From assembly GCA_009193035.1 (NCBI GenBank), contig SWDT01000006.1, positions 434,001-498,000 on the forward strand: a stretch of 64,000 nucleotides of DNA, read 5' to 3'. The stretch comes from Halicephalobus mephisto. Taxonomy: Eukaryota; Nematoda; Chromadorea; Rhabditida; Panagrolaimidae. Below are positions 12,112 through 23,836 of this stretch, piece after piece. Each line of letters starts with the position of its first letter. The stretch's first letter is position 1. The position numbers and the translations under genes are program-made. The notes beneath the pieces were generated by a model. The model searched no databases. It worked only from the letters and a program-made list of their open reading frames with translations, and was not told where the DNA came from.

Positions 12112-15100
12112 ATGGACCAAGATGCCGTTATCCAACAACAAATGCTCCAAGCGATGCAGATGCAACAACAACAAACCCATCATCAACCCACAATGAATCC
12201 GCAACAAAGAGAAGACACAGCGGCGTTGAATTTTCTGGCAATGGCGGAGTACTTCAGAACCTGCAAACCCCCGTGCTACAAAGCTGCTGCCAAATGCTTG
12301 ATTGTAAGTTTGGTTTTCATATATGAACCGTGAAAGTCGACTGCTTTAGGCTTCGACGAAAACAAATGCCTCTATTTTGATCCGGGGACATTGCTACTAT
12401 CAGCTGGGGAAGTTCCTGTACTACTACACCAGGAACCTGTCGGTGGCTAAAGAGCACTTAACGACGGCTGTAAGTTCTGTCATTTTGTACTTGCGTATAT
12501 CGAGTTGCCTTCAGCATCAGATATTCAAAGAACTGGGTAACCACCTGGAGGAACTGAGGCTGAAAACTGCCTGTCTCATTGCTGAGTGTGCTTTGGCCTT
12601 GCAAGAAACAGACTGTATTCTTCCTTTACTCAAGTCAGAAGCGCCGTACACTCGGAAACACCCGAACCTTCACGGGAAGGCCTTGATGCTGACTATTGAG
12701 GCGCTGTCGATGATGGACACCAACATGGCTCTGGAAGTAGCCAACATGGGGTTGAGGTACTTCAACGACCTCAACGATACAGTCATGGAGTGTTATTTCC
12801 AGTTGGTAAAGTCTCTGCTATACAGCAGGATGCCGGGACAGGATTCCCAACTCAGCGAAGCGGTCAACGGGTTCAGCAACATCGTCAAAACTCATCCGAG
12901 CATCCAGAACTTCAACGACATGAGTGCCTTCTGCTACACCATCCAGTTGAGTTATTTCTTGACTGTTGGGATGGTGGGGAACGCGAAAAAGTGTCTTAAG
13001 CAGCTCCAGCTGACGGTCCAGGAAAAAAGTCGGGAAGCTCAAATCGAACCGGCTTTCCACTGGATGAGGAAGGAACTCCTGACAAGTCTGGCCTACGTAA
13101 TGACGGCCATCTGCAGTATCCAATGTGGGGACTTTGGGAAAGCCATCAAGTACCACGAGGTCAGCAGGAACCACCTGAACGAGCTGAACGTCCAGATGAA
13201 GAAACCGGAATGGGGCGTCATAGGCAGGGGCTACGAGCGACTCTCGGCCCATCTCCACTTCGCTCTCCACGACGCCATGTCCCAGATGTACCTCGCCAGG
13301 GCGATGCCGGAGAAGGTTTTCGACAACACCACTGAGATGGTCAAAGCCCTCAGGGTAGTTCCGAAAGACTTACGGCTTTTCGAAGGACAAGTCCACCTAC
13401 TTATGGGGATGTACTTCCAGTACATGAACTTCACGGAAGAAGCAGAACAGCAGCTGATCGCCGTCCAGAGCACCACAGACGACTGCGAAGTGGCCATCAT
13501 GGCCAAGCTCTGTCTCGCTCTTCTGTACCTCTTCCAGGAGAGGGAAACGGACTTCTACAACGTCTTCGAGCCCGTCAGGTACACCAAGATCGAGAACGCC
13601 TCCTCAACGTGCCAGGTGGTCTTCCAGTTCGTGGACGCCGTCCACAGCTACGTCCACAAGAAGCCGGAGTGCAAGTGAGTTCCATTTGGGCTTAAAAACA
13701 ACTTCATATATCCATCTTCCGAGACGGGTTATATGTCATTTCCAACTCCTTGGAGATTACGTTCAGAACCCTCTTTCTATTTTTATCAAACATCTGTGAA
13801 AAATAATCTCGAAAATTGAAAAACACCGATTGAGGGTGTATTTAGTGAACAAGGGTATTTAACTGGAGAAAATGATTATTTCAATTAAGTAATTTAAGAT
13901 AGAGAATAAGTGTTCAAAACCAACGGTGGAAGGACGGGCGAGTAGGTAACCAGGTGCTCTCTCGATTTTCCGGCGCGCGATATATGGAATTTCACCCAGT
14001 TGCTTAATGTCCTTTTTCGATGAAGTTGTTCATTAAAAATTCCACATGGTTTTCATATATAATAAATCATGAAATTAGTGCTTGTTTTAAATGAGAAATA
14101 CGAAATTTCACTCATTTGCTTAATTTTCTTTTTCGATGGAATTATTCAAATTTCACCTGAATTTTTGATACATATCTACTTTTACTTTACTTTTATTTCT
14201 ATTTCGCACTATATCAAATTTACAAACAATACAATTTGAAACTTAAACAAATTAAATTTTCAATTTTAATTGTTTGCTTCTTTGATCCATCTGTTTCGTT
14301 GGTGACGTGCGTAGGTGTTAGCCCGGGTTGGTAGGAGGGTCTGGTTCGTCACGTCGAAATCTGTCTTCCGGCATTCAACTTCGTCAGCTTTGATACTTAT
14401 CTAATAATTATAAAATTAGTGTTTGTTTTAAATAATTGAGATATATGAATTATTATGTTGGAATCGGAAATTTTTATTGGTAATGCTTTTTTCAGGAACT
14501 TGGCTGCTGATGCTGTGAAGATCTGCCAGGACAGGGACATCCTACGGGTACAAGCAATGGGGATGCTGCTGATTTGTAAGTTGTTCAATTGCACGGACAC
14601 GGATACGGTAGCTGTAAGCAAACAGATGGCCAAAAACACGAACGATCCGGCCCTCCAGGCCTGGGCTTTCAGATGCATCATTGGTGAGTTCTTCCATTAC
14701 AGTAATCTCAGGGGTTACAGAAGTAGTTATCTTCAAAGTAGTAAATTTCCTGGCAATCATTTCAAATTTCATTTTTTATATATTAAACAAGAAATTAGAA
14801 ACCTGTGATTTCCTTAAATTATTAATTTTTATCATTTATTGCTTAAAAAGTAAAAAATCACAAATATACTGCAGAATTTTTAAGTACCCTATTCTTTTCG
14901 ACCAACTTTGAAGGTTTTCTTGCTTTCGTTTGTCCATGTTTTGCATATCACGGGTTATTGTGCAAATTCTTTCCAGAACATTACGAAGGTCGTATTGAAA
15001 TCGAACCTAACGTCAGAACCGACATGGACTCGTACATGAAGCAACTGAAGGACGTCGAGCAGCAGATGGCCGAAGGGAAGCAAAAAGCCCTGGAGCAAAT

Positions 15101-15214
15101 GTTCCCTAAATTCGCTACAGTAAGTATTTTTTGATTTGATTTTTTTAAAATATTTTTTAGATGACCAACTTCACCACTGAACTTGCGTCTAATTGGAGGG
15201 GAAATCTTTATTGA
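12112..15214 (+). CDS. mau-2: MAU-2, cohesin loader subunit (SCC4)
   Basis: TPR-like partner of SCC2/NIPBL that loads cohesin on chromatin; in worms also known for axon and cell migration phenotypes. Exons: 12112-12303, 12350-12469, 12515-13674, 14496-14683, 14977-15119, 15161-15214. All phases join to a 618-aa protein, close to the family length. Conserved blocks: NFLAMAEYFRTCKPP near the start, the YYYTRN...AKEHL repeat, CLKQLQ in the centre and the AMGMLLICKLF C-terminal segment. The 45-bp intron 12470-12514 has no in-frame stop, but removing it restores the spacing of human MAU2. I chose the ATG at 12112 because it precedes the Q-rich leader typical of the worm protein; an in-frame ORF extends upstream but looks like 5' UTR. 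Confidence 0.93.
13675..14495 (+). other. Large mau-2 intron carrying a dispersed repeat
   Basis: This 821-bp intron is much longer than the others in the gene. The flanking exons align to MAU2 with no missing residues, so no exon is hidden here. It contains TCATATAT motifs and, at about 14178-14290, a block shared with 18978-19092. Confidence 0.8.
14178..14290 (+). repeat. Dispersed repeat, copy 1 (also at 18978)
   Basis: About 113 bp containing TATTTCGCACTATATCAAAT and TTAATTGTTTGCTTCTTTGA, almost identical to 18978-19092 in the same orientation. Sequence outside the block differs, so this is an interspersed element rather than a local duplication. No inverted ends seen. Confidence 0.85.
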
Positions 15215-16017
15215 TCTCAGGTTACTGTAATTATTGTTACTGCCAAAAATTAAAAATCAAACGTTCACGGGCATAGCTGCGAGATGTCCAGGAAAGCACA
15301 TCCGTCGACGCAGCACTTGGTCTCTATGTACTTTCGCTTCTGGAAGTCGAATCCGACGTCCTCGTCAAATTCCCCTAAATGATAGAAATTTAAAAAATAC
15401 TTTGGGAATTGCCAAGTGCTCTTTCGGGGAATAAACTTAACGACTTTCGGGAAAGTTAATCGAGATTTAAAGTGTAATTTAAGTTGAGTAATTTAATGGT
15501 GATTGAAATTTACCGAAATTTTTCCGAAAATTCATAAATTCACAGACGAGATTAAGAGCTGATTCGAAGGACTGGCCCCCTGGGGGACAGAGTTGCAAGG
15601 TACTCTGACGGCCTGGAAATTATTAAATTTAAATATTGTTGAATTTATTTTAAAAATATTCCCTTAAAAATAAAATTTAGTTTTCACATGATTTTTTTGA
15701 AATTAATTTTTAATTAATTTTTTCTTGAAAAAAATTAAATGGGGGATTTTAAAAAAAAAATTGTTTTGAAACAGTTAATGTCAGGGAAATGTCGTGCTTG
15801 CCAGGTGTTTCTGACACCTTCTGGAAAAATATAAAAGTTAAATTTCTTTCACAAAAATCCCGAAACAAAAACTTTTTCCACAAAATCGTTTTCGAAAAAC
15901 TATTTCGAAATTTGTTACGGTACATGAAAGGCAATGCAAAAAATTGATTTTTATTAAATATTGTTTTTAGGTTTCGAAGCGAAAGTTATTTTTTACAATA
16001 AAATCATTTTTGAAATA

Positions 16018-16190
16018 CAGTAGAACTTGGATATAAGATATCCCTTGGGACTGGCCAAAGCGTATGTTATAAGAAAGGATATGTCATAGCCGGGGGTCAA
16101 TTTGAAGGCAGATTAACCAAACTCACTCAGACCGTATGCTATAACGTGGGATATGTTATAACAGGGATATGTTATATCCAAGTTCTACTG
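16018..16190. mobile_element. 173-bp MITE with TA target duplication
   Basis: Starts CAGTAGAACTTGGATATAA and ends with its near reverse complement, TTATATCCAAGTTCTACTG. It is flanked on both sides by TA (16016-16017 and 16191-16192), the signature of Tc1/mariner-type insertion. No coding capacity, so non-autonomous. The interior repeats GGATATGTTATA-like words that also fold back. Confidence 0.9.
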
Positions 16191-16277
16191 TAGCATGTTC
16201 AAACACTACGGTACACGAAAGAATATAGAAAATCCATAAATTGCTAACAATGATAGAGGCGACTAAGTTTCGGAAAA

Positions 16278-16420
16278 AAATGTTTTCGGATTCTACAGTA
16301 ATCCTTCAAAAAGCACTTCAAAGAAATGTTTTCAGATTCTACAGTAATCCTTCAAAAAGCGCTTCAAGGAAATGTTTTTGGATTCTACAGTAATCCTTCA
16401 AAAAGCGTTTCGAAATCTGT
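16278..16420. repeat. 46-bp tandem repeat, three copies
   Basis: Unit AAATGTTTTCRGATTCTACA followed by GTAATCCTTCAAAAAGCGCTTCAAGG, starting at 16278, 16324 and 16370. It contains the genome-typical CTACAGTAAT word. Just beside the MITE. Confidence 0.85.
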
Positions 16421-16690
16421 TACAGTACATAAATGTAAAAAATGGATTTTCGAGTATTAAATTTCAAGTCCCGAGGCGAAACTTATTTTTCTACAGTAAA
16501 TAGAAAATTATAAAAAGTAAAATTAATTTCTAATAAAAATATTATTTCTTTAGGTCCCGGAAAGAATGTTTTATTTTTTACAACATGTCCATTTTTTGAA
16601 TTTTAACTACGGTAATTTATTTATTTTTATTTTATTTTTAAGAATTTTTGTTTTTTTTAATTATTTTTAATTTTTAAAATTACTTTGTTT

Positions 16691-16837
16691 TTAAAATTTC
16701 GAATTGAAAAGAGTCCCGGAGGCGAGAGGACTAAACAGACCTGGAAGTAACCCACCGGCTGAACCGATCCCGATGGCTTCTGATGCCAAGAGGGTTCCGA
16801 GAACCAAAATAGGGACGAGGAAAATTTTTACGAACAT
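16691..16837 (-). CDS. Possible 48-aa secreted peptide
   Basis: Short ORF with ATG at 16837-16835 and TAA at 16693-16691. It starts MFVKIFLVPILVLGTLLASE, a good signal peptide (Lys, then a hydrophobic run, then small residues before a likely cleavage site), followed by a Gly/Leu/Ser-rich tail with no cysteines (IGIGSAGG, LFSPLASG). Its base composition is clearly richer in G+C than its surroundings. I do not recognise the family. A GTCTGT donor-like site lies inside the tail, so the real protein could continue in another exon. Confidence is modest because short ORFs arise by chance, although the signal-peptide pattern and composition argue for a real exon. Confidence 0.4.
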   Translation of the reverse strand: MFVKIFLVPILVLGTLLASEAIGIGSAGGLLPGLFSPLASGTLFNSKF

Positions 16838-16929
16838 GATTCTCAGGAAAAATTAACAACTGAGCCGGAGGGGATTCTGAAATCGGATGCTCATTGACTT
16901 GTCTGGTCTCTGGGCGGGGTCTGAGGACA

Positions 16930-17216
16930 AATTGGTTTTTTCAAACTTCTAACTTCAAGTAAAAAAATAAAAGGGGTCCAGTAATCGAGCTTGAAGGAAC
17001 TTTCCAAATCCGCAGGTATCCGGAAGTTCCGGCAAACTGCTGGATGTGGCGAAGACGGAATTGCCACCTCGACCTCAGAGTCAACTTTGGGTTTTACGGG
17101 TCCGCTGGGGCCAGCAGCACTCGGACTCCCCCTATCTTCCACATTGAATGTGTCCCCATTCCGCCACAAGATCCCCTGAGGAGGTGGGGTAGCTTTACGA
17201 CCTTGGGTTTGAACTT
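16930..17216 (-). CDS. Possible proline-rich coding exon, unidentified
   Basis: G+C-rich island in AT-rich DNA. An open minus-strand frame has an acceptor-like TTTTTACTTGAAG just above 17216. It reads a Pro/Ser/Gly-rich peptide including ATPPPQGILWRNGDTFNVED and AAGPSGPVKPKVDSEVEVA. The plus strand is also open here, so strand and frame are uncertain. A matching TTTTTACTTGAAG sits at 16953-16966, giving two similar acceptor-like sites. It is upstream on the minus strand of the 48-aa peptide ORF but is not obviously joined to it. Function unknown. Confidence 0.2.
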
Positions 17217-18189
17217 CAAGTAAAAATTCAAAAATAAAAACTTTAAAAATCCTTGTCTTATTGCAAACCAAGTACGGTAGTTACTTCTTCACAGACCAAA
17301 AGTGGAAATCAGGGTTACTGTGATTTTCGAAAATATTAAAATTTATCAATTTTAAAAATCACAACAAAATGTAAAAAATTGAATTTACTTGGTCTCGAGA
17401 CGAAAGTTTTGAAAAAAAAAGAATTTTTAAAATTCATTTTAAACAATTTTTTATTGACTAGAATTCCACAGAAAATTTTAGGATTATTTCAAAATCGAAC
17501 AAAATAATTCTGAATTTTCTGGAATTTTAGCGACATTTCTGAATTTTTTCAGAATCTTATGAAATTTCTAAATCAAAGAATTTTAAAATTTTTTATGAAA
17601 ATTTCCAAAATTTCGTCCATTTTCAGAATTGTTCCAAAATTTTTTATTTTACTTCGATCCAGAATTTTAAAAATTTAAATTTTGCAAAATTTATATTTAA
17701 ATAATTTTATAATAATTAATTTTAATTTCGAAAATAAATAATTTCTTTTTTCCATCGAACCCCATTTTTGATCCAGAAAAAATTACTTAAAATTTATGGA
17801 TGAAGTTTTGAAAATTTGCACTTCAGAAACGTCATCAACGGAGAATCTAGGATAACCGATTTTTGGAATCTGGTTTAAAAACACCTATTTTCACGCCTCC
17901 GGATCTGCAAATTTGCAATTTTTGAAAACACCTAAATCAGAACTATGTCGCTGGATTTCCGAAGTCCGTTCTATTTATGGCTTCGGAAATAAAACCGTAA
18001 ATCTACCTTAAGAGCTTAAAGATTAAATTTAATCCATAAAATTCCCCGAATTTTTCGATTTTTATAAAAAATTAAAATTATTTCATCGGACAGAAAAATA
18101 GGGATAATTTTTGTCGAAATCAGTCCTCAAACCCTCAGGCAAAAGGGGATTTGAGATTGCAGAGATTTAAACAGAAAAATCAAATTTTT

Positions 18190-18350
18190 ATAAAAAATTT
18201 AAAAATATATTTTTATTTGAAATTTTATAAAAAATTAAAAAATATATTTTTATTTGAAATTTTATGAAAAATTTAAAAATATATTTTTATTTGAAATTTT
18301 TTGTTTTTTTTTTATAAAAAATTAAAAAATATTTTTTTTTTGTTTGAAAT
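18190..18350. repeat. AT-rich tandem array of about 38-bp units
   Basis: Repeated AAATATATTTTTATTTGAAA followed by TTTTATAAAAAATT, at least four imperfect copies. Confidence 0.75.
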
Positions 18351-18629
18351 TTTTTGAAAAAATTGAAAACTAAAAATTTTTGAAGAAAATTATTTTCCAT
18401 GAAATTATATCTTTTTAATTAGTTGGGGTGTAACTATTGTTTCTGATTGAATGGTGATTTGATAATCCTCAAATATTTTTGGTCATCTTTGACTTGACTA
18501 TGTGACTTTCCTGCTTTGTACTCTGCTGATTTTTAGAAGTCAATCCGCCTTCCCCGGGCTCCTGCAGTCCTTCGATCAACCGAAATTGAAGGAATACTGC
18601 TGTCTTTACTCAGCGGAATAGACACAACT

Positions 18630-18738
18630 TCTTCTTTTTCTTCTTTTTCTTTTTCTTCTTCTTTTTCTTCTTCTTCTTCTTTTTCTTTTTCTTTTTCTTT
18701 TTCTTCTTCTTCTTCTTCTTTTTCTTTTTCTTCTTTAT
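18630..18738. repeat. Pyrimidine microsatellite (TTCTTC/TTTTTC)
   Basis: About 110 bp of almost pure C/T built from TTC and TTTTTC units. Flanked by two related words, CAGCGGAATAGACACAAC near 18613 and GAGCGGAATAGACGCAAC near 18909 (minus-strand GTTGYGTCTATTCCGCT). Confidence 0.9.
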
Positions 18739-18977
18739 CCTCAGCGTTTGTCCCGTTCTCGGGGTCCGCTATACCACACCATACAATACAACAGAAAACA
18801 AGTTAAATTAAGACAAACTAGAACTTTTTGCTTGATCTTGAATGGCATGTGATTTGATGCGACGTCCCTTCTTTGTGGACTGGCTTGTCGCGCGAGCCTG
18901 TCGTCCGGGAGCGGAATAGACGCAACGATATAGAACAATAACAGAACCATTAATGATGTGAGCGCCACACCCAGGGA

Positions 18978-19092
18978 ACTTTACTTTTTTACTTTTATTC
19001 CTATTTCGCACTATATCAAATTTACAAACAATACAATTTGAAACTTAAAGAAATTAAATTTTCAATTTTAATTGTTTGCTTCTTTGATCCAT
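18978..19092 (+). repeat. Dispersed repeat, copy 2 (also at 14178)
   Basis: Near-identical to 14178-14290, including GCACTATATCAAATTTACAA and GTTTGCTTCTTTGATCCATC. Same orientation, different flanks. Confidence 0.85.
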
Positions 19093-20717
19093 CCCACCCA
19101 GGGAACACTGTTTGACGTGATTTGTTCCTTTTGCACTCCTCGCTGGAGAAAAAAACTGATCAAATCCAGATGTCCTGAACTCGCTGATTCTGGAGAATAC
19201 ACATCCACAACGAATAGGATTCTCGAAAAATAATCATCAATTGACGTCTTTATTGTTTTATGGAAAGTGAAAGTCAGAATTGGAAGTCAAAAATTGGACT
19301 TTTCGTTCTCAGACACATCTCACGTCGAGTCTAGATCGAGAGAAGTTAGGTAAAGCAAATAATAGCTTTTTTAACAGGAAAAATCTATGGTTTTTTAACA
19401 CGAAAAGTTCAAATTTCGATCTTGAACTTGGACTGTCAACTTTGATAATACGAAACACCGTGCTGAGGTCTATAAAGAGGTCGACATCAAAGCCGAAATC
19501 AAATCTGCAGTCTGCTTGCAACGTTTGGACAGATCAGTTGGTATCTTTATAGTTTCATTTATGGAAATTTCGAAATCTGCAATTTTCATAGAAAATTAGA
19601 CTGACTTACTCAATTTTGGACTTCATTGAAGCGTTTTTCGAAGCATCTAATAAAATATTACTAAATTGTTATTTTAAAGACCAAACATATGCAATAATTA
19701 TTCAAAAACCAATTTTACTTTGATTTTAATGTCGATTTTCTTACAGACCTCAGCATTGGACTCTCGGTCGGCTGATTTGGTTGTTTTTGGTCCGAAGTTA
19801 AAAATAGAAAAAAAACTTGTTTTTCTTTAAAATTCCCAGTCGATTTTCTGAACTTTTCCAAATATTTATAAAAACCAAAATTTAATTTAAAAAATTACAG
19901 TATTCCCTTAGGCTATCTTGTTTCAGATTGTGGTTTTTTATTTTCTTAATTGTGGAATTTTTCTAATTTAAAATTTGCATTGCAGAAAATAAAGTTTTTC
20001 AGTCGTTAGAAATTTTACGGACTGCCCTAGATCAGCGCTCGAGCTACAGTACCACTATGGTCTTTTACTTTGAAAACGATCAAATTCCGAAAGCAAATTG
20101 CATTTTTATAGAAATTCAATTTTTTTACGAAATTGTCTCGATACGAATTCTCAGTTTTTGTAATTTTCAGAATTTGGGGTTCCAGAAATGTCTAGTGGAT
20201 TCTAGAAAACTCCAGAAACTGCCACGGGTGTCTAGAAAGTCCTAGAATCTCTTGTTGGATTTTCGAAATTCCTACAGAATTCTAAAAAGTTCCACGTTAT
20301 TCTAGAAGATCCTAGAAATTACTGTAAAATTCTCAGACTTCAGAATCTCTTGTTGGATTTTCGAAATTCCTACAGAATTCTAAAAACTTCAAAGTCTTCT
20401 ACTTAATTCTGGAGATTCTGGAAGATCCTAGAAATTACTGTAAAATCCTCAGACTTCAGAATCTTCTCCGCAATTTCGGAAATCTCCAGAAACTCAGAAT
20501 TCTAAAGCCTTCCCGAAGTTCCCTAAAGTTTTAAAAATAAAAAATTTCTAATAAATAATGAAACTGTTCAAATTTTTTTATTTTTCCCAAAAAGAATTAT
20601 TTTTCTCATTTGAAGAATTAAAGTTCTTTATTATAATTCTAAAACAATAATAATCGAACGTTCAAAATTGCACAAAGATCTGAGACCAATGGAGAATGAA
20701 GGCATTTGGAAGTCGTT

Positions 20718-22221
20718 CTACAATGTCCTCCGGGAGAGCGAAGAACAGACAAAAGCCACCGTGATCAGAGTCATTCCGGCCAAAATCGCGAAAACTGCTA
20801 ACCCGGAGGAAAGAGGAATGCAGTATTCTTCCCCGGACGTGATGGAGGCTCTCTGGAGGGACAGGGGTGGTTCCATGGGGGTCGGGGTGCCTGAGAGGTC
20901 GAAGGAGTCGATGGTCTCGACTCTCTGGGAGGACACGTCCAGAGTGGAGAGCTGGTCGAAGTAGATCCTCTTCTTGCCCTTGGACGGCAGGTTTCGTTTG
21001 AATCTGTTTGGTTCCTGGCACGAGGGCCTGAGGCACTCGGTCCCTGGCTCCTTCACCGTGATGCTGATCTGGCACTGGAAGAACAAAGAAGACCTGTCGG
21101 CGTACTTGAACACGTGGGCCTCCTGTCCGGCCATGAGGTCGCTGGGGTACTCCAGGTTGTTCAGGACGAATTTATCTCTAGCACATCCGTCCTGGTCGAT
21201 CATCTCGACTTTGTCTCCGTTGCCGTCGTCGACGAAGCAGTCGTGGACGACCATACAGAAGGTGTCGATGGTCTCACTGTCGCACTTGAAGCTGTGATAG
21301 ACCTGCTGTCCGACGACTGCGAACTGGACAGGTGCTCCGGTGGGTCCTCCATCGAGGATCTCGTAGCGACAGATCGGCATCGGGACCAGTTGGGTCAAGA
21401 AAGCCGTGGTTAAGTCGCTGACTTCGACGTCTTCAGACACCGTCTTATCCGCTTCCATGTAGAAGCACTGGACATGGTACACTCGATCAACTTTCGTCAC
21501 AAACTAAAACGTTCAATGTAATTTTCGCCAAAAACCAAAAGCTTACAATCGGGTGGAAACTGATGACGATGGTTGTGGAAGCGAAGATTCCTCTCGGATT
21601 CCTGAATCAGTGGTTTTTTAGATTTTCTCATTTATCAACTTTTGACAGTTTCAGGTTAAGCAAAAACCGAAAAGTAAAAAAACGAAAACTTACAAGGATC
21701 TAAGACGCTGAACACCGCAAGTGTCAAAGTTGAGAGTTATCCCAGTCACTGATCTTCCGATCTGTTCATTTTTACAGTCTCCTTCGTCATAATGACCTTT
21801 CACATAAAGACGACCGGAGAACGGGTTTCTGAAAAAATTCTTACATAAAAACCTTAAAATCCTCAGCCATTACTGAAAACCCTAAAATTAATTATTTCTC
21901 GTAAAATTCCACCTACCTAATATTGTTTATACTAGTAATAATACTTTAGAAAAAAGAAAAACGATTTTTACTCATAACTCAAAAAGATTTATATATGGAA
22001 ACTTTTGGGAATTTAGGTTTTTTGGACGAGTTTGAAAAAGCGGTCCCGAAGCGAATTTTCTGATTTTTTGTTAATTTTCGGAATGACGGATCTCACCTAG
22101 TGTTGAAGGTGATCTGGATCCCTTGACTTCCACACTCGATCTCGGGCTCCCCTTCTACGTTGTTGTCCACCGGGATCCCTCCAGCAATAGTCACCAGGAG
22201 AGCGAATATCGGGATGAGCAT
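20718..22221 (-). CDS. cut-1-type cuticlin (ZP domain, type I membrane precursor)
   Basis: Cuticle structural protein. Exons in transcription order: 22221-22097, 21828-21694, 21601-21547, 21503-20718; phases agree, 366 aa. It starts MLIPIFALLVTIAGG (signal peptide), then the CUT-1 hallmark PVDNNVEGEPEIECG and a full ZP domain to about residue 270 (NPFSGRLYVKG, FDTCGVQRLRSL, VYHVQCFYMEADKTVS, QCQISITVKEP) with the expected cysteines. RFKR at about 272-275 is a furin-type site that would release the ZP domain. A hydrophobic segment near 337-360 (GLAVFAILAGMTLITVAFV) and a short basic tail anchor the precursor. This is the usual cuticlin design. It is closest to CUT-1/CUT-3 from memory, but I cannot say which paralogue. 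Confidence 0.93.
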
Positions 22222-23836
22222 CTCTAAAGAGAAACGGAATGCAAAACTGATATATCCGAGGGGAATTCTGCAATAAACCGAAAGAAACTCGAAAGTGAAA
22301 TTAGTTAATTGCAAAATAAAACAAAATTAGGTCTTGGGAATTAAATTGGAATCAACTTTAAAAGTGATAATATGTGTTTTCTCGTGATCCTGTTTTATAT
22401 CGGGAGTCGTCGGGTGGGAAGTTCTTCCGGATTCTCGGAATCAGGTCAAGTATGCCTTTCGTTTTCATCCCGAGAATTCGGATGGACGAAAAAAGTTAAA
22501 GACGATCCGTCAATGTCAATCCGGAATTGCCGGTTCAGGAAAGTGTGAACAAGTTTTCCCAAGGAAGAGAAAACTTGCGATAAGCCTTCGCACTTGCCGG
22601 TCTGGATTTCACAGGTTCAAGATCAGCGGAGATCCGTCTAGAAGAAGACAATAGCCGCAGGCTAGACTGATCAGATAGTAATACAAAAAGTTGGGATAAC
22701 TATTAAACAACCTAAACTGCTCAAAATTGGTCCCGACACGAAAAACAATTTCAATTAATTTCAAACTTCAACAACTCAGTCAAAACCCAGTGTTTTTTAT
22801 TTTTTTTAAAATAAAATTCACATCATTTTCTACCTAAAAAAATTTAAAAAAGTAAAAAACAAAAAAATTAAAAACAAAAAATTAAAAATCCTTTTTTCGC
22901 GTCGGGACCATTGCTGAATAAGTTAATTTTTTTGAAATTGATTATTATTGTTGGAAGTTTCCAATTTTCAGGACCTTCCAGAAGTTTCTTCTTTCCTAAA
23001 AAAGTAAACAAATTCGGACCTGATGTGTCCGCACTTTGTAGTCGTCACGCGAGCACATTTTGATTTTTTAAATTTTTATTGATTGATTTCTTATTAATGT
23101 TATTTAAACGATTAATTTTACAATTCTTCAAAATAACAAAATTCGAAATTAGGACATTGTCGAAACCGGGGCCTGGGAGGTGGCTGACCCGTCAAAGTCT
23201 CTCTCACTCGTTCTCGAGGCTCCCGCAACGATTAGCCTTTCGTGCTAAAGCTGGACGGAATGAACTTCATCTTTCTTTAATTCCTTTCGTTTACGTTTCT
23301 TTCATTAATTGTCCGTCTGAAGTTGACTTTTGTTTCTTTTACACACTACTGTAGATGCCCCACGTCTTACCATGTCTAAAAACGGTAAATTTATATATGA
23401 ATCGTGTGGTTTTCCGTCGTGATCTGGAGCGTAACTGTTGGATACCTCATTTTAGCCCGCATTATCTTTTCTCTTATCTATGCTCTTACTCTTCATACGA
23501 TGTAGAAACTTTAAAATTCTTTTAAAATTTCCAAAAACTGCAGATTAGTTACTTTTGAAATCCATAACTCTCGTCTAGCTAACTCACGCGACTGTTGATT
23601 AATTTTCCCCGTTTTCCCTCGGTAAATAGCTCACTTTCCTGGTTGAGTTTAAGTAATATTGTATTGTTCTTACATTAAATACGTGCAGTGTTGAAGAATT
23701 TACCAATAAACTCGTGGATGACTCATATCGTGATTTGATTTTTCGTAATCTTTGCTTTTTCAGTTTTCTGTATTTATTTGTAGCTGGCATTCCCATTCTA
23801 ACACGTACGGATATTGTCTAGCGATTTTCCCCAGTG
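22222..23836. other. Intergenic region, cuticlin / BIRC6 divergent promoters
   Basis: Between divergent genes. It contains a TTTTATATCGGG TATA-like stretch near 22391 upstream of the cuticlin, dispersed TTGGTCCCGACACGAAA (22728) and its inverse near 22895, and a TTTATATATGAA motif near 23388. I see no coding exon. Confidence 0.5.

Larger units (their letters stand above)
15215..20717. other. Repeat-rich intergenic region between mau-2 and the cuticlin
   Basis: About 5.5 kb with no confident conserved gene. It contains a MITE (16018-16190), a 46-bp tandem repeat (16278-16420), a possible small secreted-peptide ORF (16691-16837), a possible proline-rich exon region (about 16930-17230), an AT-rich tandem array (18190-18350), a TTCTTC microsatellite (18630-18738), the second copy of a dispersed repeat (18978-19092) and TCTAGAA-type short repeats (about 20160-20510). 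Confidence 0.6.

Noticed and set aside
12818..13506. Long open frames on the minus strand across mau-2 (150 and 91 aa)
   Set aside because: They are antisense shadows of a G+C-rich conserved exon; the plus frame matches MAU2 throughout.
18741..19011. Minus-strand frames with a signal-like MVLLLFYIVAS and a Cys-containing alternative frame
   Set aside because: Two overlapping frames are equally plausible, the start is unclear, and the segment adjoins microsatellite and dispersed-repeat DNA, so chance is likely.
22600..22660. GGTTCAAGATC looks like a tRNA B box
   Set aside because: No matching A box or cloverleaf arms could be drawn upstream; composition is ordinary intergenic.
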